Assembly (NCBI GenBank): GCA_965117035.1
Contig: OZ220748.1
Location: 3,534,001 to 3,598,000, forward strand
Length of the DNA: 64,000 nt
Direction: 5' to 3'
Source of the DNA: CAZENU01 sp965117035
GTDB taxonomy: Bacteria > Chloroflexota > Dehalococcoidia > Lucifugimonadales > CAZENU01
Shown: positions 7,395 through 16,918 of the stretch, one piece after another
Position numbering within the stretch: the stretch's first letter is position 1
Layout: the number at the start of each line of letters is the position of its first letter
Notes under the pieces: model-generated
What the model was told of the DNA's origin: nothing
Database searches by the model: none
What the model saw: only the letters and a program-made list of their open reading frames with translations
Position numbers and translations under genes: made by a program

Positions 7395-8807
7395 TCAAGT
7401 CCTGCGCGCCGGTCGCTCCATATCCGGGTACGTCTCCGGGACGATGCCCGTCATCTCCTCCAGCACCTCGGCGACGACCGACAGGGAGCCGGTCGCCAGC
7501 ACCGTGTCGCCGTCCCGCGCCACGTCTATCGCGTGCCGCGTCGCCCGTCCCACGTCGTCGAATCGCGCCAGGACGGGAAGCCCGCGCTCCTCGTACGCCG
7601 CCGCCACGTCGCCCGTGTCCATCGCACGCGGGTCCCTCGACCGCACCGCCACGATATCCGGCGACAGCGCCCTCAACTCGTCGGCCATGCCGGTTGCGCT
7701 GTGGCTGCCCAGGACGCCGAAGACGACGATCAGGCGGCCAGGCGTCAACAGGCCCGGCAGCGTTTCGACCAGGCGTCGCATGGCGTCCGGGTTGTGCGCT
7801 CCGTCGACGAGGACAAGTTTACCATCGTGGACGAACGCCTGGAGCCTGCCCGCCCACTCGACGTTCCTGAACCCCTCGGCGATGGCGGTGCGGGGGATGT
7901 CGCGGCCCTGCTCGACCAGCGTCTCGATCACCGCGACTGCAGTCGCCGCGTTCTCGAGCTGGTGGTCGCCGAGCAGCGGCATCGAGAGACTGTACTCGCC
8001 CCTGGCCGTCGACAGCTCGAACGACTGCCCCCCGGCGTCCATCCCGGTACGCCGCCACGATGCGCGGTCGTTGACCGAAATGAGGTCGGCGCCCCGCGCC
8101 TCGGCGACGTCCGTGAACACGCCCATCGCCTCATCGGTCTGCGGGGCGACGACCACCGGGACGCCCGGCTTGATGATCCCGGCCTTCTCGCGCGCGATCA
8201 GTGAAACCGTGTCGCCGAGCACCCGCGTGTGGTCGAGACTGATCGATGTGATCGCGCAGACCTCGGGCTCCACGACGTTTGTGGCGTCGAGACGGCCGCC
8301 CAGGCCGACCTCGACGACCTGGAACGCGGCGGCGATGTTCCTGAAGTGCAGGAAGGCCATCGTCGTCAGCAGCTCGAAGTACGAGACGCCGCCGTAGCCG
8401 CCGAACCTGCCTACCCACTCGACCGCAGGCCACGCCTCGGAGACCAGATGGCCGAACGTCTCGCGCGATATCGGCGTGAGGCCGACGCGGATGCGCTCCG
8501 TAGGGCTGTGCAGGCTGGGCGACGTGTAGAGCCCGGTCGTGTGACCCGCCGCCGTGAGCACCGACGTGACGAGCGCGGCTGTGCTGCCCTTGCCGTTTGT
8601 GCCCGCGACGTGGACGGTGGGCGTCGCCAGGTGCGGATCGCCCAGCCGCCGCATCAGGAGCCCGATCCGCTGCAGGTGGAACTCCGAGTGGCCCGGCGTG
8701 CGAGTCGAGCGCTCGAAGTCGACCAGGCTGGAGGCGCGGCGCAGCGCCTCGTCGTAGTCGAAAGTCGGCGGCGCGTCGGTCTCGGAGCCTGCGGGGTTGT
8801 CGTCCAT
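7395..8807 (-). CDS. folC: Bifunctional folylpolyglutamate synthase / dihydrofolate synthase
   Basis: A 470-residue Mur-ligase-type enzyme that adds glutamate to dihydropteroate and folates. The ATP-binding P-loop HVAGTNGKGSTAA is present near residue 50, with YTSPSLHSPTERI, the DATNV metal/nucleotide region and DGAHNPDAM in the C-terminal domain, all diagnostic of FolC. I start at ATG 8807 (MDDNPAGSETD), 20 bases after the preceding SDR gene. The longer in-frame reading back to 9212 covers that SDR gene and is a shadow. It sits between the SDR and fabF in one minus-strand operon. Confidence 0.95.
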   Translation of the reverse strand: MDDNPAGSETDAPPTFDYDEALRRASSLVDFERSTRTPGHSEFHLQRIGLLMRRLGDPHLATPTVHVAGTNGKGSTAALVTSVLTAAGHTTGLYTSPSLHSPTERIRVGLTPISRETFGHLVSEAWPAVEWVGRFGGYGGVSYFELLTTMAFLHFRNIAAAFQVVEVGLGGRLDATNVVEPEVCAITSISLDHTRVLGDTVSLIAREKAGIIKPGVPVVVAPQTDEAMGVFTDVAEARGADLISVNDRASWRRTGMDAGGQSFELSTARGEYSLSMPLLGDHQLENAATAVAVIETLVEQGRDIPRTAIAEGFRNVEWAGRLQAFVHDGKLVLVDGAHNPDAMRRLVETLPGLLTPGRLIVVFGVLGSHSATGMADELRALSPDIVAVRSRDPRAMDTGDVAAAYEERGLPVLARFDDVGRATRHAIDVARDGDTVLATGSLSVVAEVLEEMTGIVPETYPDMERPARRT

Positions 8808-8827
8808 CGTCTGGGCCTGACCCGCGG

Positions 8828-9787
8828 TCAGTGGTCGCGGACGCGCGACGGCATGAAGCCGAGGTTGATCTTCAGCGCGTCCCGCAGTCGTATGTCGCGC
8901 AGGTAGTCGATGTTGCCCTCCAGCGGCCGCGGCGCGAACCCGAAGTTGCGCTCCACCGAGTCGACCTCGGTCACGTTGTCGACCGCGATCATCTTTAGCT
9001 GCTCCCCGGTCACCGGCGGCCTCGGCGCGAGCGCCTCCATCAGCGCGACCGCCGGCCGCATCAGTTGCAGCGGCAGGTGGACCCTGGCGATCGTCACGCC
9101 CAGCGTCCCGGCGACCAGGCCGACAAGCTCGTCGTAGCTGTACTGCGCCGGTCCGCCCGCCTCGATGGTGCGGCCGACGGTGTCGTCGCGACGCAGCGCC
9201 TCGAGCAGGCACCGGGCCGCGTCGTCGGCCGCGATGGGCTGGAAGCGGTTCGCGCCGCTGCCGGCGACCGGCACCAGGGGGAACAGCTTCGCCTGCGCCG
9301 CGAGCACGTTGAAGAACTCGTCGCCCGGCCCGAAGCCGACCGAGAACCGGACGATTGTGTGCGCGAGACCGCTGTTCGCCACGTCCTGCTCCGCCGTCCA
9401 GCGCGAGTGGAGGTACGGTATCTCAGGGTCGGAGGTCGCGCCGATCGTGCTGGCGAACACGAAGCGACCGACCGCCGCGGCAGACGCGGCCGCCAGCATG
9501 TTCCTCGTGCCCTCGACGTTGACCCGGTGGAAGGTCCTGTCTCCGCTCTCGCGCACGACCGCCACCAGGTGAACGACCGCCCCGATGCCCTCGCACGCGC
9601 CCGCCAGCGACTCACGGTCGAGCACGCTGCCCTCGGCCGCCTCCACCCCGTCCGGCAGCCCGCCCTCCGGGACGTTCCGGTGCACGAGCAAGCGCACCGC
9701 GAAGCCGGCGTCCGCCAGCGCGGCGACGACGCGCCGCCCGATGAACCCGGTGCCTCCGGTTACGAGTACGGTCGTTTCAGGCATCAT
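8828..9787 (-). CDS. NDUFA9-like atypical SDR (NAD(P)-binding epimerase-type protein)
   Basis: A 319-residue extended/atypical SDR. The Rossmann motif VTGGTGFIGRR lies at residues 9-19 and a VHLVAVVRE strand follows, as in NDUFA9/complex-I-like SDRs. The usual YxxxK is replaced by a YLHSR pattern, which is common in this non-catalytic or isomerase-like subgroup. It has no membrane segment. ATG 9787 opens the operon with folC and fabF. Possible roles include a quinone- or lipid-related NAD(P)-binding protein; the sequence does not decide. Confidence 0.85.
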   Translation of the reverse strand: MMPETTVLVTGGTGFIGRRVVAALADAGFAVRLLVHRNVPEGGLPDGVEAAEGSVLDRESLAGACEGIGAVVHLVAVVRESGDRTFHRVNVEGTRNMLAAASAAAVGRFVFASTIGATSDPEIPYLHSRWTAEQDVANSGLAHTIVRFSVGFGPGDEFFNVLAAQAKLFPLVPVAGSGANRFQPIAADDAARCLLEALRRDDTVGRTIEAGGPAQYSYDELVGLVAGTLGVTIARVHLPLQLMRPAVALMEALAPRPPVTGEQLKMIAVDNVTEVDSVERNFGFAPRPLEGNIDYLRDIRLRDALKINLGFMPSRVRDH

Positions 9788-9870
9788 GCCGCTGTGTCGG
9801 GTATATGGATGCAGGGTAGGGGGCAGTCACGCGTCTATCATACAACCTGCGTCGCCGCGGGACGCGAGCA

Positions 9871-11508
9871 TCACGGGCTTGCGGGGACCGCGCCCTGCTC
9901 CTTCATCTCGATCCACTCGCTGACGTTGAAGCCGCGCCGCCCGGCCTCCGTCTCCGCCTTCTGGAGCTCCTGCCACAGCTCGAAGTCGGCCACTTCCACT
10001 GCCGGCTGGCGGACCGCTGCCGTCGACGGTTCCTCCATCCAGTCGAAGTAGCCGGTCACGTTCATGTACGCGATGACGGCTATCGCGAGGGCGGCTGTGC
10101 CTCCGATCAGCCACCGTTGCGCCGGGCGCGCGTCCCATAGCCACTGGAGCGCCAGCGCGATGAACAGGTAGAAGAAAGGTGCGGTCCCGACCGCCCGCGC
10201 GCCGTCCGGCGTCGCGTTGGACAGCACCTGCACCGGGAACAGCATCATCAGGAAGAAGACCCACCAGAGCAGCGTGTGCCGCCACCGCAGTAAGGATACG
10301 GCCATGCCGAGCCAGAACAGCACCGCCGTCAGCCGGTCGAGGAAGCCTCGCCCTCCCGGGATGTAGCGCGCGTTCAGGCCGACGTGCGACGAGTCCGGGT
10401 CCAGCAGGATGAATCCCTGAACGTTGCGCCAGACCTGCACGGCCATGATCTCGACGGCGTTCTTGTCGCCGAACTGGACGCGGTTCTCCTCGTTCAGTAT
10501 CCACACCGCCCTGGTACGGGTCGTATAGCCTTCCCAGTTGTCCACGGCGAAGTTCAGGTGGGGCAGGAACAGCAGGGCCGCGACGGCGACCATGACGGCG
10601 TATCCGACAAGCACACGCCTGCGGTCCTCCCAGTGCAGCGCCAGCGCTATGGGCAGATAGGCCGCGAGGGCGACGATTACGAAACGCCCGCCGGGGTAGC
10701 CGTAGAGTCCCAGGGCCGCGAACAGCCCCGTCGCCGCGTACAGGGCCAGGTGCCGTCGTCGGAGCGCCGCCGTGAAGGCCAGCAGCGCCAGCAGGGCATA
10801 CAGCGCGACGTGGATGTTGTACCACCCGGCCCGGGAGAAGTGCAGGTACCACAGGCTGGTCGCCAGCAGCAGCGTCGCGGCCAGCGCGGCCGGCCTGCCC
10901 AGTTCGTTCTGGCGCGCCACGAAGTAGAACGCCGGCAGCGACAGCGTGCTGAGAACGACGCTGGCCATCCGCATGCCCGCGATCGTGTCGCCGAACACGT
11001 CCATGAACCAGCCGATCAGGTACATGCTGAAGGCGGGCGACTGCGCCCAGTCCATCCCGAAGAAGCCGGGCCCGGCGTCGGCCATGATGCGGTAGACGAC
11101 CTGCAGGTTGTCCGCCTCGTCGGCCAGCACGTTCGGCGGGACGTCCGTGAGCGAGACGAGCCGCAGCGCCAGCGCCAGGGCCACGATGGCGACGAGCGCG
11201 ACCGTCTCCCAGCCGGTGAGCCCGAGCGCGTGGAGGCGCGTCCGCACCGGCTCGAGCAAGTTCGATGCCGAGGCTATATGCGGTATGCGCGGCATCGCTG
11301 CGGGCGCGACAGCTCCACCGGGCTGCGGCGCAGCCGGCAGTGGCCCGGACTCCGCCAACGGCGTCCCGCACGCGTCGCAGAACCGGTGGCCGATGGGATT
11401 CGGGGTCGAACAGGAGTTGCAGGCGACGTCGGCCCGCAGGCCGCGCCCGCAATCGCCGCAGAACTTCGCCCGCGGCAGGTTCTCGTAGCTACACCAGGGG
11501 CAGTCCAT
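9871..11508 (-). CDS. GT39/ArnT-like membrane glycosyltransferase with N-terminal double zinc ribbon
   Basis: A 545-residue protein in three parts. Residues 1-50 form two CxxC...CxxC zinc ribbons (Cys3/6/17/20 and Cys30/33/44/47). A Pro/Ala linker follows. From about residue 95 on there are roughly ten membrane helices of the dolichyl-phosphate-mannose/ArnT glycosyltransferase type. The acidic loop after the first helix carries the family's DEAD-like metal-binding motif (LADEADN), and a soluble tail ends the protein. Such enzymes transfer sugars from polyprenyl-phosphate donors outside the membrane. It is divergent from the NHL surface protein gene that begins 217 bases away, which makes that protein a plausible acceptor (inference). 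A zinc ribbon fused to this enzyme class is uncommon in my experience. Confidence 0.85.
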   Translation of the reverse strand: MDCPWCSYENLPRAKFCGDCGRGLRADVACNSCSTPNPIGHRFCDACGTPLAESGPLPAAPQPGGAVAPAAMPRIPHIASASNLLEPVRTRLHALGLTGWETVALVAIVALALALRLVSLTDVPPNVLADEADNLQVVYRIMADAGPGFFGMDWAQSPAFSMYLIGWFMDVFGDTIAGMRMASVVLSTLSLPAFYFVARQNELGRPAALAATLLLATSLWYLHFSRAGWYNIHVALYALLALLAFTAALRRRHLALYAATGLFAALGLYGYPGGRFVIVALAAYLPIALALHWEDRRRVLVGYAVMVAVAALLFLPHLNFAVDNWEGYTTRTRAVWILNEENRVQFGDKNAVEIMAVQVWRNVQGFILLDPDSSHVGLNARYIPGGRGFLDRLTAVLFWLGMAVSLLRWRHTLLWWVFFLMMLFPVQVLSNATPDGARAVGTAPFFYLFIALALQWLWDARPAQRWLIGGTAALAIAVIAYMNVTGYFDWMEEPSTAAVRQPAVEVADFELWQELQKAETEAGRRGFNVSEWIEMKEQGAVPASP

Positions 11509-11617
11509 CTTCGGTGAGTCGGCTCCAGGCGAGGGTCATGAAGCTCCGGACGCAGTGTGGCCGCATCGTGGTCGGTCCAGGGGATGCCCGCAGCCACGCC
11601 GGTCACGCAATTCGGGA

Positions 11618-11634
11618 GAGATGATACCATCGGA
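11618..11634 (+). promoter_or_regulatory. Shared upstream box of the NHL paralogs, copy 1
   Basis: The 17-base string GAGATGATACCATCGGA lies 91 bases before the NHL1 start and is repeated exactly at 17193-17209, upstream of NHL2. It contains TGATACCAT, which can be read as an extended -10 element (TG-n-TACCAT). No convincing -35 is visible. It is either the promoter or a regulator site carried along in the gene duplication. Confidence 0.45.
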
Positions 11635-11724
11635 TCGGGCCAGTGCCAGATCGCCTGGATTCGCGGATCCGTCCGACATCGTTCACTCGGCCCGGATTCG
11701 CGTACCGCCGAGGAGGTGCGTGCC

Positions 11725-14700
11725 ATGGCATTCCTCAGGTCCGTACGACCGCTCTGGGGACTAACGGTCGTACTGGCTCTGGCTACGGCCGTCGCCTTCT
11801 CTGTCGTCTACGAGGCCCGCGGTCCCGACCGGGCCATCGACGCCCAATCCCCGGAGATCCGCATCGACTCCGTGAGTCCCGTGCCTCCCGCCTGCATCGT
11901 GTTGAGCTCGGATGTCGTCAGCCAACGGACGCTGACGATTACCGGCCGGAATCTGGCGGCCACGTCGGACACGAGGCTTCAGTTCCGGCTGGTGGGCAGC
12001 ATAGACATCTCCATCCTATTCGGTCTGCAGGTGAACTGGGAGAGCGACACGCGCATCACGCTGGACATGGGCGAGATCAGGAGAAGCCTGTGGACCTTCA
12101 AGGTCATGAATATGCAGGTCCGGGTCACGGGGGAGAGGAATAAGCTCAACTCCAACTGGTCTGAGCGCTTCCTGGTCGTCAGGACCGCGGACAGGTGCGA
12201 GGTGCAGGGGCCAACGCCGACGCCGACATGGGCGCCGGCCGAATTCCCCGCAAGGCCGGCCGTTCGCGGACTCGCGGGAGACCTCTGGGCGGACGTGATC
12301 CTCGGGAAGCCGGACTTCTCGCAGATAGTCCCCAAGAGCGTCGTTCCGTTCAAGGTGTTCAACCCCGGAGGCGTTGTCGTAGACCGCTCGACCGATCCTG
12401 GCAGGGCGTACGTCTGGGACTCGGGCAACAGCCGTATCCTGGGCATCGATCTCGCGAAGTGCTACGACGGCCCCAGCCCATGCTCTGCCGAGATCGTGCT
12501 CGGCCAGCCATCCCTGTACGACCGTGGGGCCTGTAACCGGGACAGTGGCGTCCAGGGCTACCCGGCGCGGGCTACGGCCAGCGCCGAGACCCTGTGCGGC
12601 ATGCCCGACTTCTCCCTTAGCCCGTGGGAGGCCCACAACTTCGTGACGATGGCGGTCGACAGCCGCGGCGCACTGTACGTTCCTGATTTTTCGAACAACA
12701 GGGTGTTGAAGTACAACAATCCCTTCGTCAGCGACTCCGTTGCCGACGCGGTATGGGGTCAAGCCGACTTCTCGGGCATGGACTGCAACCGCGGCGACTT
12801 CGGCCGGCCGACGTCCGAGACCATCTGCTTCGACTCGGTCACCAACAGGCTCGTGACCAACCTGCAGAGTGCGGGCGTAGAGGTCGATGACGAGGGCAAC
12901 GTGTGGGTAGCTGACACGGGCAATCACCGCGTTGTGCGTTTCTCGATGAGCTCCCTCACGGGCGCGGTCTCCAGGACCGCCAGCCTCGTCTTGGGCCAGC
13001 CGGACTTCGGGAGCGCCGAGCCCGGACGCGCCCTGAACAGGCTGTACGCGCCTTCGGCGGTCAGGATCGCTCCAGATGGCTCGGCGTACGTCGCCGATAC
13101 GGGCAACAGCCGGGTGCTCGTCTTCAAGCCTCCATTCGAGTCCGGCATGGAGGCGGACTCCGAGTTCGGGTCGCAGTTGTACCATCCGACATCGGTCGAA
13201 TTCGATCCGGCCGGCCGCGGCGTGTGGGTCAACGACGCGGGGAACCGCATGGTTGAGCTGTGGGATATGGCGGGCACGTCGGTGTCGAAGGTGCTTGGGA
13301 AGGACTCCTATCGACCTGACCGAGCGTGCGGCAGACCGTTGGAGTCCCTGGCCGGCGCTCCGCACCTCTGTTACATCGCCGGAGGATTTGGGATCGACGG
13401 CAATGGGAATGTACTCGTTCCCGTGTTCCTCGCTACGGCTGACGTGATCCGGTTTGGGACCGCGGGAAGCGATCCAATCGGCCGCGCGGACAAGCGCCTT
13501 TTCTTCCCGCCGCCGGACTCTAACTTCAAAGACCTCGAGAGCATACACTCCGCCCGTGGCGTCGCGGTCTGGAGAGACCAGCTCATAGTCTCCGACATCG
13601 CCAGGCTGATGTTCTGGAACGGGCTAGACACCCTGTCGAATGGCAGGCCAGCTGACGGCGTAGTAGGCGACGAGTTCACCTATCGGGACGGACGCCCCTG
13701 GTGCTGCGGCAGGATCAAGGTGGACGCGGCCGGCCGACTCTGGGTCTTGTCTTTCGAGGGAAGAAAGTTCGTCGACGTCTATCAACTCCCACTGACCGAT
13801 GAATCCGTCCCGCTGTACACCGTGTGGACTGACGTCGGCGGGACCGTTCCGGTCTTGGGAGAGGACTCCGGGATACAGCTTGGCCCCGTGATGTTCGGGG
13901 TCGCGCCGGTTGGGTCCGGGGAGTTCGTCTGGCTGAGCGATACGGACAATCATCGCGTGCTGCGCATCCGGGATCCCTTGACGAACCCGGTCGTGGACGT
14001 GGTCCTGGGACAGGAGAACGCCAGTGGGAACGAGTGCAACCGCGGCCGGTTCAAGGCAGCGGCCAGGACCTCGGTGGAGCTCCAGGCAAACAGCGACGTG
14101 CTCTGTTTCCCGGGGGCGCTATCCATCGATCGGTTCGGCAATCTCTATGTGTCGGACCACGGGCTGGAAGTGAATGGAAACCTCCGTCTGCTGGTGTTCT
14201 CGCCTACGGCGATTCCGTCGACCAATTCGGAGGCGATATTCGCTCCGTTCGCGTCTAAAATATTCGTCCGTTCCGCTGTTGGCCGCCACAACCTGTGGGC
14301 GGATCCTCAGGGGCGTGGAGCAGTATTTGGCGAACGCGATCTAACTCTGACGTCCGCCACATGGGAGGTTGCGTTCGACAGCACCAACAGGATGGTAACG
14401 GGGTACAACGCCTATGTTGGCCCAAGGTTCGTTGGGGTATACGACGATCCTCTCGGCCCGGCCACACTGCCCGATGCCTTCCTCAACGACTTTGGATCAA
14501 TGCCGTTCGCGGTAGCCTTCGACGACGACGACAACCTGTACGTCGGCGACATCAACCGCGCCAGGGTTCTCGTGTACCGCAATCCGTTCCACAATCCGCC
14601 GCGGACCGCCGCGGCGCCGACTCCGGAGGCTGCGCCGCCTGTGCCCCAGTATCCGGCGACCATAGCGTCGGTCCATCCAGGCCCTCCATATTGCGTGGTG

Positions 14701-15558
14701 CGTCGGTCTCAGCATCGCTACGAGAAGACCTTCGTCCTGGAGTTCGACGGCGACATCGGGGCGGGCGAGCATCTGGTCTTCCGCAGGGTCGTCGACGGCC
14801 ACCGAGAAGGGCTCCCGCTCAACGACCGGAGCCAAGTCAGAAGGAGTGGGAATCGCATCACCGTCGACATGACACAGCTAGGGCCTCGTGCCTGGCGGGA
14901 GCGTCCGAGGCTGACGTTGACGGTACGAGTCGTCGACGGCGACTTCCGTCCGCTGTCGAACTGGTCGCCGGTGTTCCTGCTGGCCGACGATGTCGAGACC
15001 TGCGGCGCTGCCCTGCCTACGCCCACCCCGACTCCGACGCAGACCCCGACACCAACCCACACACCGACGTCGACTCCGACCCCCACCCGAACGCCTACGC
15101 CAAGCCCCACGCCTACGCCGACTCCCACGGCAACTATCACGCCTACCCCAACCCCCACCTCCACCCCCACGCCGACTCTGTCGCCAACGCCAATGCCCAC
15201 GGCGACGTTGATGCCAACCCCAACGCCTACTCCAACCCCGACACCCAGCCCAACGGCGACACTCTCGCCTACGCCGCCCTCCACCGCGGCATCGGAGCTG
15301 ACTGCCACCGTCGCGCCCGGGACGACGCCGACGCCGCGTCCTGCGACGCCACCCACGCCGGAGTCCGCGGCGGTGCCACCGACCGCCGAGATGCCGTCCG
15401 CACCCGAAGGCGGCGGCTGTACCGCGATCGCAGACGTACGACCCGGTGGCATCGAACTGAGCATGATGCTGCTACTGCTGTTGCCGGCCGGGCTCGCGGG
15501 GTGGAGGAGACGTCGCGGCCCGGTCACGTCGCCCAGGGATGGCGAACAGCGCCGATAA
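11725..15558 (+). CDS. Large exported NHL beta-propeller surface protein 1, Thr-Pro stalk and C-terminal anchor
   Basis: A 1277-residue exported protein. A hydrophobic N-terminal segment (LWGLTVVLALATAVAFSVVY) is followed by an Ig/IPT-like domain at about 45-158. NHL-type repeats at about 173-965 carry recurring VLGQPDF / VWGQADF, GNVWVADTGNHRVVRF and LYVGDINRARVLVY motifs and several cysteine pairs. A second copy of the Ig/IPT-like domain sits at about 978-1094, then a Thr-Pro repeat stalk of about 120 residues. The tail has EGGGC, a hydrophobic stretch (MMLLLLLPAGLAGW) and RRRRG, a sorting-signal-like layout. The start is ATG 11725 with AGGAGG eight bases upstream; an upstream in-frame extension is not signal-like. 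A paralog lies at 17327-20737. It probably acts in surface binding or adhesion; the ligand is unknown. Confidence 0.9.
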   Translation: MAFLRSVRPLWGLTVVLALATAVAFSVVYEARGPDRAIDAQSPEIRIDSVSPVPPACIVLSSDVVSQRTLTITGRNLAATSDTRLQFRLVGSIDISILFGLQVNWESDTRITLDMGEIRRSLWTFKVMNMQVRVTGERNKLNSNWSERFLVVRTADRCEVQGPTPTPTWAPAEFPARPAVRGLAGDLWADVILGKPDFSQIVPKSVVPFKVFNPGGVVVDRSTDPGRAYVWDSGNSRILGIDLAKCYDGPSPCSAEIVLGQPSLYDRGACNRDSGVQGYPARATASAETLCGMPDFSLSPWEAHNFVTMAVDSRGALYVPDFSNNRVLKYNNPFVSDSVADAVWGQADFSGMDCNRGDFGRPTSETICFDSVTNRLVTNLQSAGVEVDDEGNVWVADTGNHRVVRFSMSSLTGAVSRTASLVLGQPDFGSAEPGRALNRLYAPSAVRIAPDGSAYVADTGNSRVLVFKPPFESGMEADSEFGSQLYHPTSVEFDPAGRGVWVNDAGNRMVELWDMAGTSVSKVLGKDSYRPDRACGRPLESLAGAPHLCYIAGGFGIDGNGNVLVPVFLATADVIRFGTAGSDPIGRADKRLFFPPPDSNFKDLESIHSARGVAVWRDQLIVSDIARLMFWNGLDTLSNGRPADGVVGDEFTYRDGRPWCCGRIKVDAAGRLWVLSFEGRKFVDVYQLPLTDESVPLYTVWTDVGGTVPVLGEDSGIQLGPVMFGVAPVGSGEFVWLSDTDNHRVLRIRDPLTNPVVDVVLGQENASGNECNRGRFKAAARTSVELQANSDVLCFPGALSIDRFGNLYVSDHGLEVNGNLRLLVFSPTAIPSTNSEAIFAPFASKIFVRSAVGRHNLWADPQGRGAVFGERDLTLTSATWEVAFDSTNRMVTGYNAYVGPRFVGVYDDPLGPATLPDAFLNDFGSMPFAVAFDDDDNLYVGDINRARVLVYRNPFHNPPRTAAAPTPEAAPPVPQYPATIASVHPGPPYCVVRRSQHRYEKTFVLEFDGDIGAGEHLVFRRVVDGHREGLPLNDRSQVRRSGNRITVDMTQLGPRAWRERPRLTLTVRVVDGDFRPLSNWSPVFLLADDVETCGAALPTPTPTPTQTPTPTHTPTSTPTPTRTPTPSPTPTPTPTATITPTPTPTSTPTPTLSPTPMPTATLMPTPTPTPTPTPSPTATLSPTPPSTAASELTATVAPGTTPTPRPATPPTPESAAVPPTAEMPSAPEGGGCTAIADVRPGGIELSMMLLLLLPAGLAGWRRRRGPVTSPRDGEQRR

Positions 15559-15628
15559 AGGCCGGCGTCCGTGGGACGCGGCGGGTTACCTTGCGTATCG
15601 TTCTGTCGACGTTGACCGGGTCAAGCCT

Positions 15629-16918
15629 TCAGCCGGCGCGGGAGGCGTAGTGCAGCGCCACCTTCCGTATCGCCCTGGCGATGTCGAGGATGTCTTCCTC
15701 GGTGAACGTGCTCAGGAATTGGATGCCGCCGACCTTCGGCAGCTCGCGCTCGATCACCGGCAGATGCAGCGCGTTGTAGTCGATGCGCCGCTTGCCGGTC
15801 TCGTCGACGAACGGGTACCCGGACTTGCCGTAGGTGCGCTCCTCGGCGAACACGGGGTAGCGGTATAGCGGCTTGCCCTGGATGTACGGGCCACCGCACA
15901 GGCCGATGCCCTCGGCCTGCATAGCCCGGCAGAACTGCTCGCAGTCGACTCCCATCTCCTCCTCGATTATCTTGAAGCCGTAGAACCAGTGCGTGCGCAC
16001 GTTCCCTTCGCGCACGAGCTGGTGCCGGAAGCCGGGCAGCTCGTATGTCTCCTCGTCCAGGATCGCCGCCATTCTCCCCCTGTGCTCCTTGTACCACTGC
16101 CAGCGCTGGATCTGCGCCAGCCCGATCGCGGCCTGCAGATCGCTCATCGTGTGGAAGTCGCCTAGGAACGAGTAGCCGCGCTCCGAGCCTCTACGCTCGC
16201 TCGTCGGCCGCAGCGACTCCCGCAGCTCGTCGTCGTACTCCGACCCCTTGTGCGAGTGGCCCTTCGCGCGACGCGCCAGCGCCTCGTTGTTGGTGATGAT
16301 CATGCCGCCCTGGCCGGTCGTCATCATCTTGCCGCCCAGCGAGAAGCACCCCATGTCGCCCATCGTGCCCACGAGCTGGCCCTTGTACTCGGCAAGGTGG
16401 GCCTGCGCGCAGTCCTCGATCACCGGCAGGTTGTGCCGACGGCCGATGTCCAGCACCGCGTCCATGTCGCATGGGTTGCCGAAGAGGTGGACGACCAGTA
16501 TCGCGCCCGTGCGGTCCGTGATCCGGCGCTCGATGTCCGCCGGGTCGGTGTTGAACGTGTCGCCATCCCAGTCGGCGAAGACCGGGATCAGGTTCTGGAG
16601 CAGGATGCCCTGGACGGTGCCGATGTCCGTCACCGGCGTCGTGATGATCTCGTCCCCGGGTTCGAGGTCGAGAGCGGCGACGGCCGAGTGCAGCGCCCCC
16701 GAGCCCGAGTCGGTCGCCAGCGCGTACTTGATGTCGTGCTTCTGCGCGAACTTGTCCTCGAACGCCTGGACCTTCTCCCCGGAGTTCCACCGGACCATCG
16801 CGTTCTGGACGACCTCGGTCACCTGCCGCAGGTCCTCCTCGCCGAAGAAGTGCTTGGAGCCGAAGGGCTTGGTGCGGACCGGCGTCCCGCCGTCGATTGC
16901 CAGGGTCTCGGTGGTCAT
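15629..16918 (-). CDS. DegT/DnrJ/EryC1-family PLP aminotransferase
   Basis: A 429-residue fold-type I aminotransferase of the nucleotide-sugar kind. The substrate/PLP motifs ATDSGSGALHSA, DEIITTPVTDIGT, EDCAQAHLAEYKG and the PLP-lysine region FSLGGKMMTTGQGG (Schiff-base Lys) are present. ATG 16918 has GGGGGAG upstream. Family members transaminate ketosugars for surface polysaccharides, antibiotics or protein glycans. It lies convergent to NHL1 and divergent from NHL2, so it sits inside the surface-protein pair. This suggests, without proving, that it supplies an amino sugar for surface decoration. Confidence 0.9.
   Translation of the reverse strand: MTTETLAIDGGTPVRTKPFGSKHFFGEEDLRQVTEVVQNAMVRWNSGEKVQAFEDKFAQKHDIKYALATDSGSGALHSAVAALDLEPGDEIITTPVTDIGTVQGILLQNLIPVFADWDGDTFNTDPADIERRITDRTGAILVVHLFGNPCDMDAVLDIGRRHNLPVIEDCAQAHLAEYKGQLVGTMGDMGCFSLGGKMMTTGQGGMIITNNEALARRAKGHSHKGSEYDDELRESLRPTSERRGSERGYSFLGDFHTMSDLQAAIGLAQIQRWQWYKEHRGRMAAILDEETYELPGFRHQLVREGNVRTHWFYGFKIIEEEMGVDCEQFCRAMQAEGIGLCGGPYIQGKPLYRYPVFAEERTYGKSGYPFVDETGKRRIDYNALHLPVIERELPKVGGIQFLSTFTEEDILDIARAIRKVALHYASRAG

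Noticed and set aside
15000..15300. Thr-Pro coding stalk as a possible non-coding microsatellite or frameshift tract
   Set aside because: The frame stays open through it and leads into a conserved anchor in both paralogs. The repeats are codon-degenerate, so this is a protein stalk.
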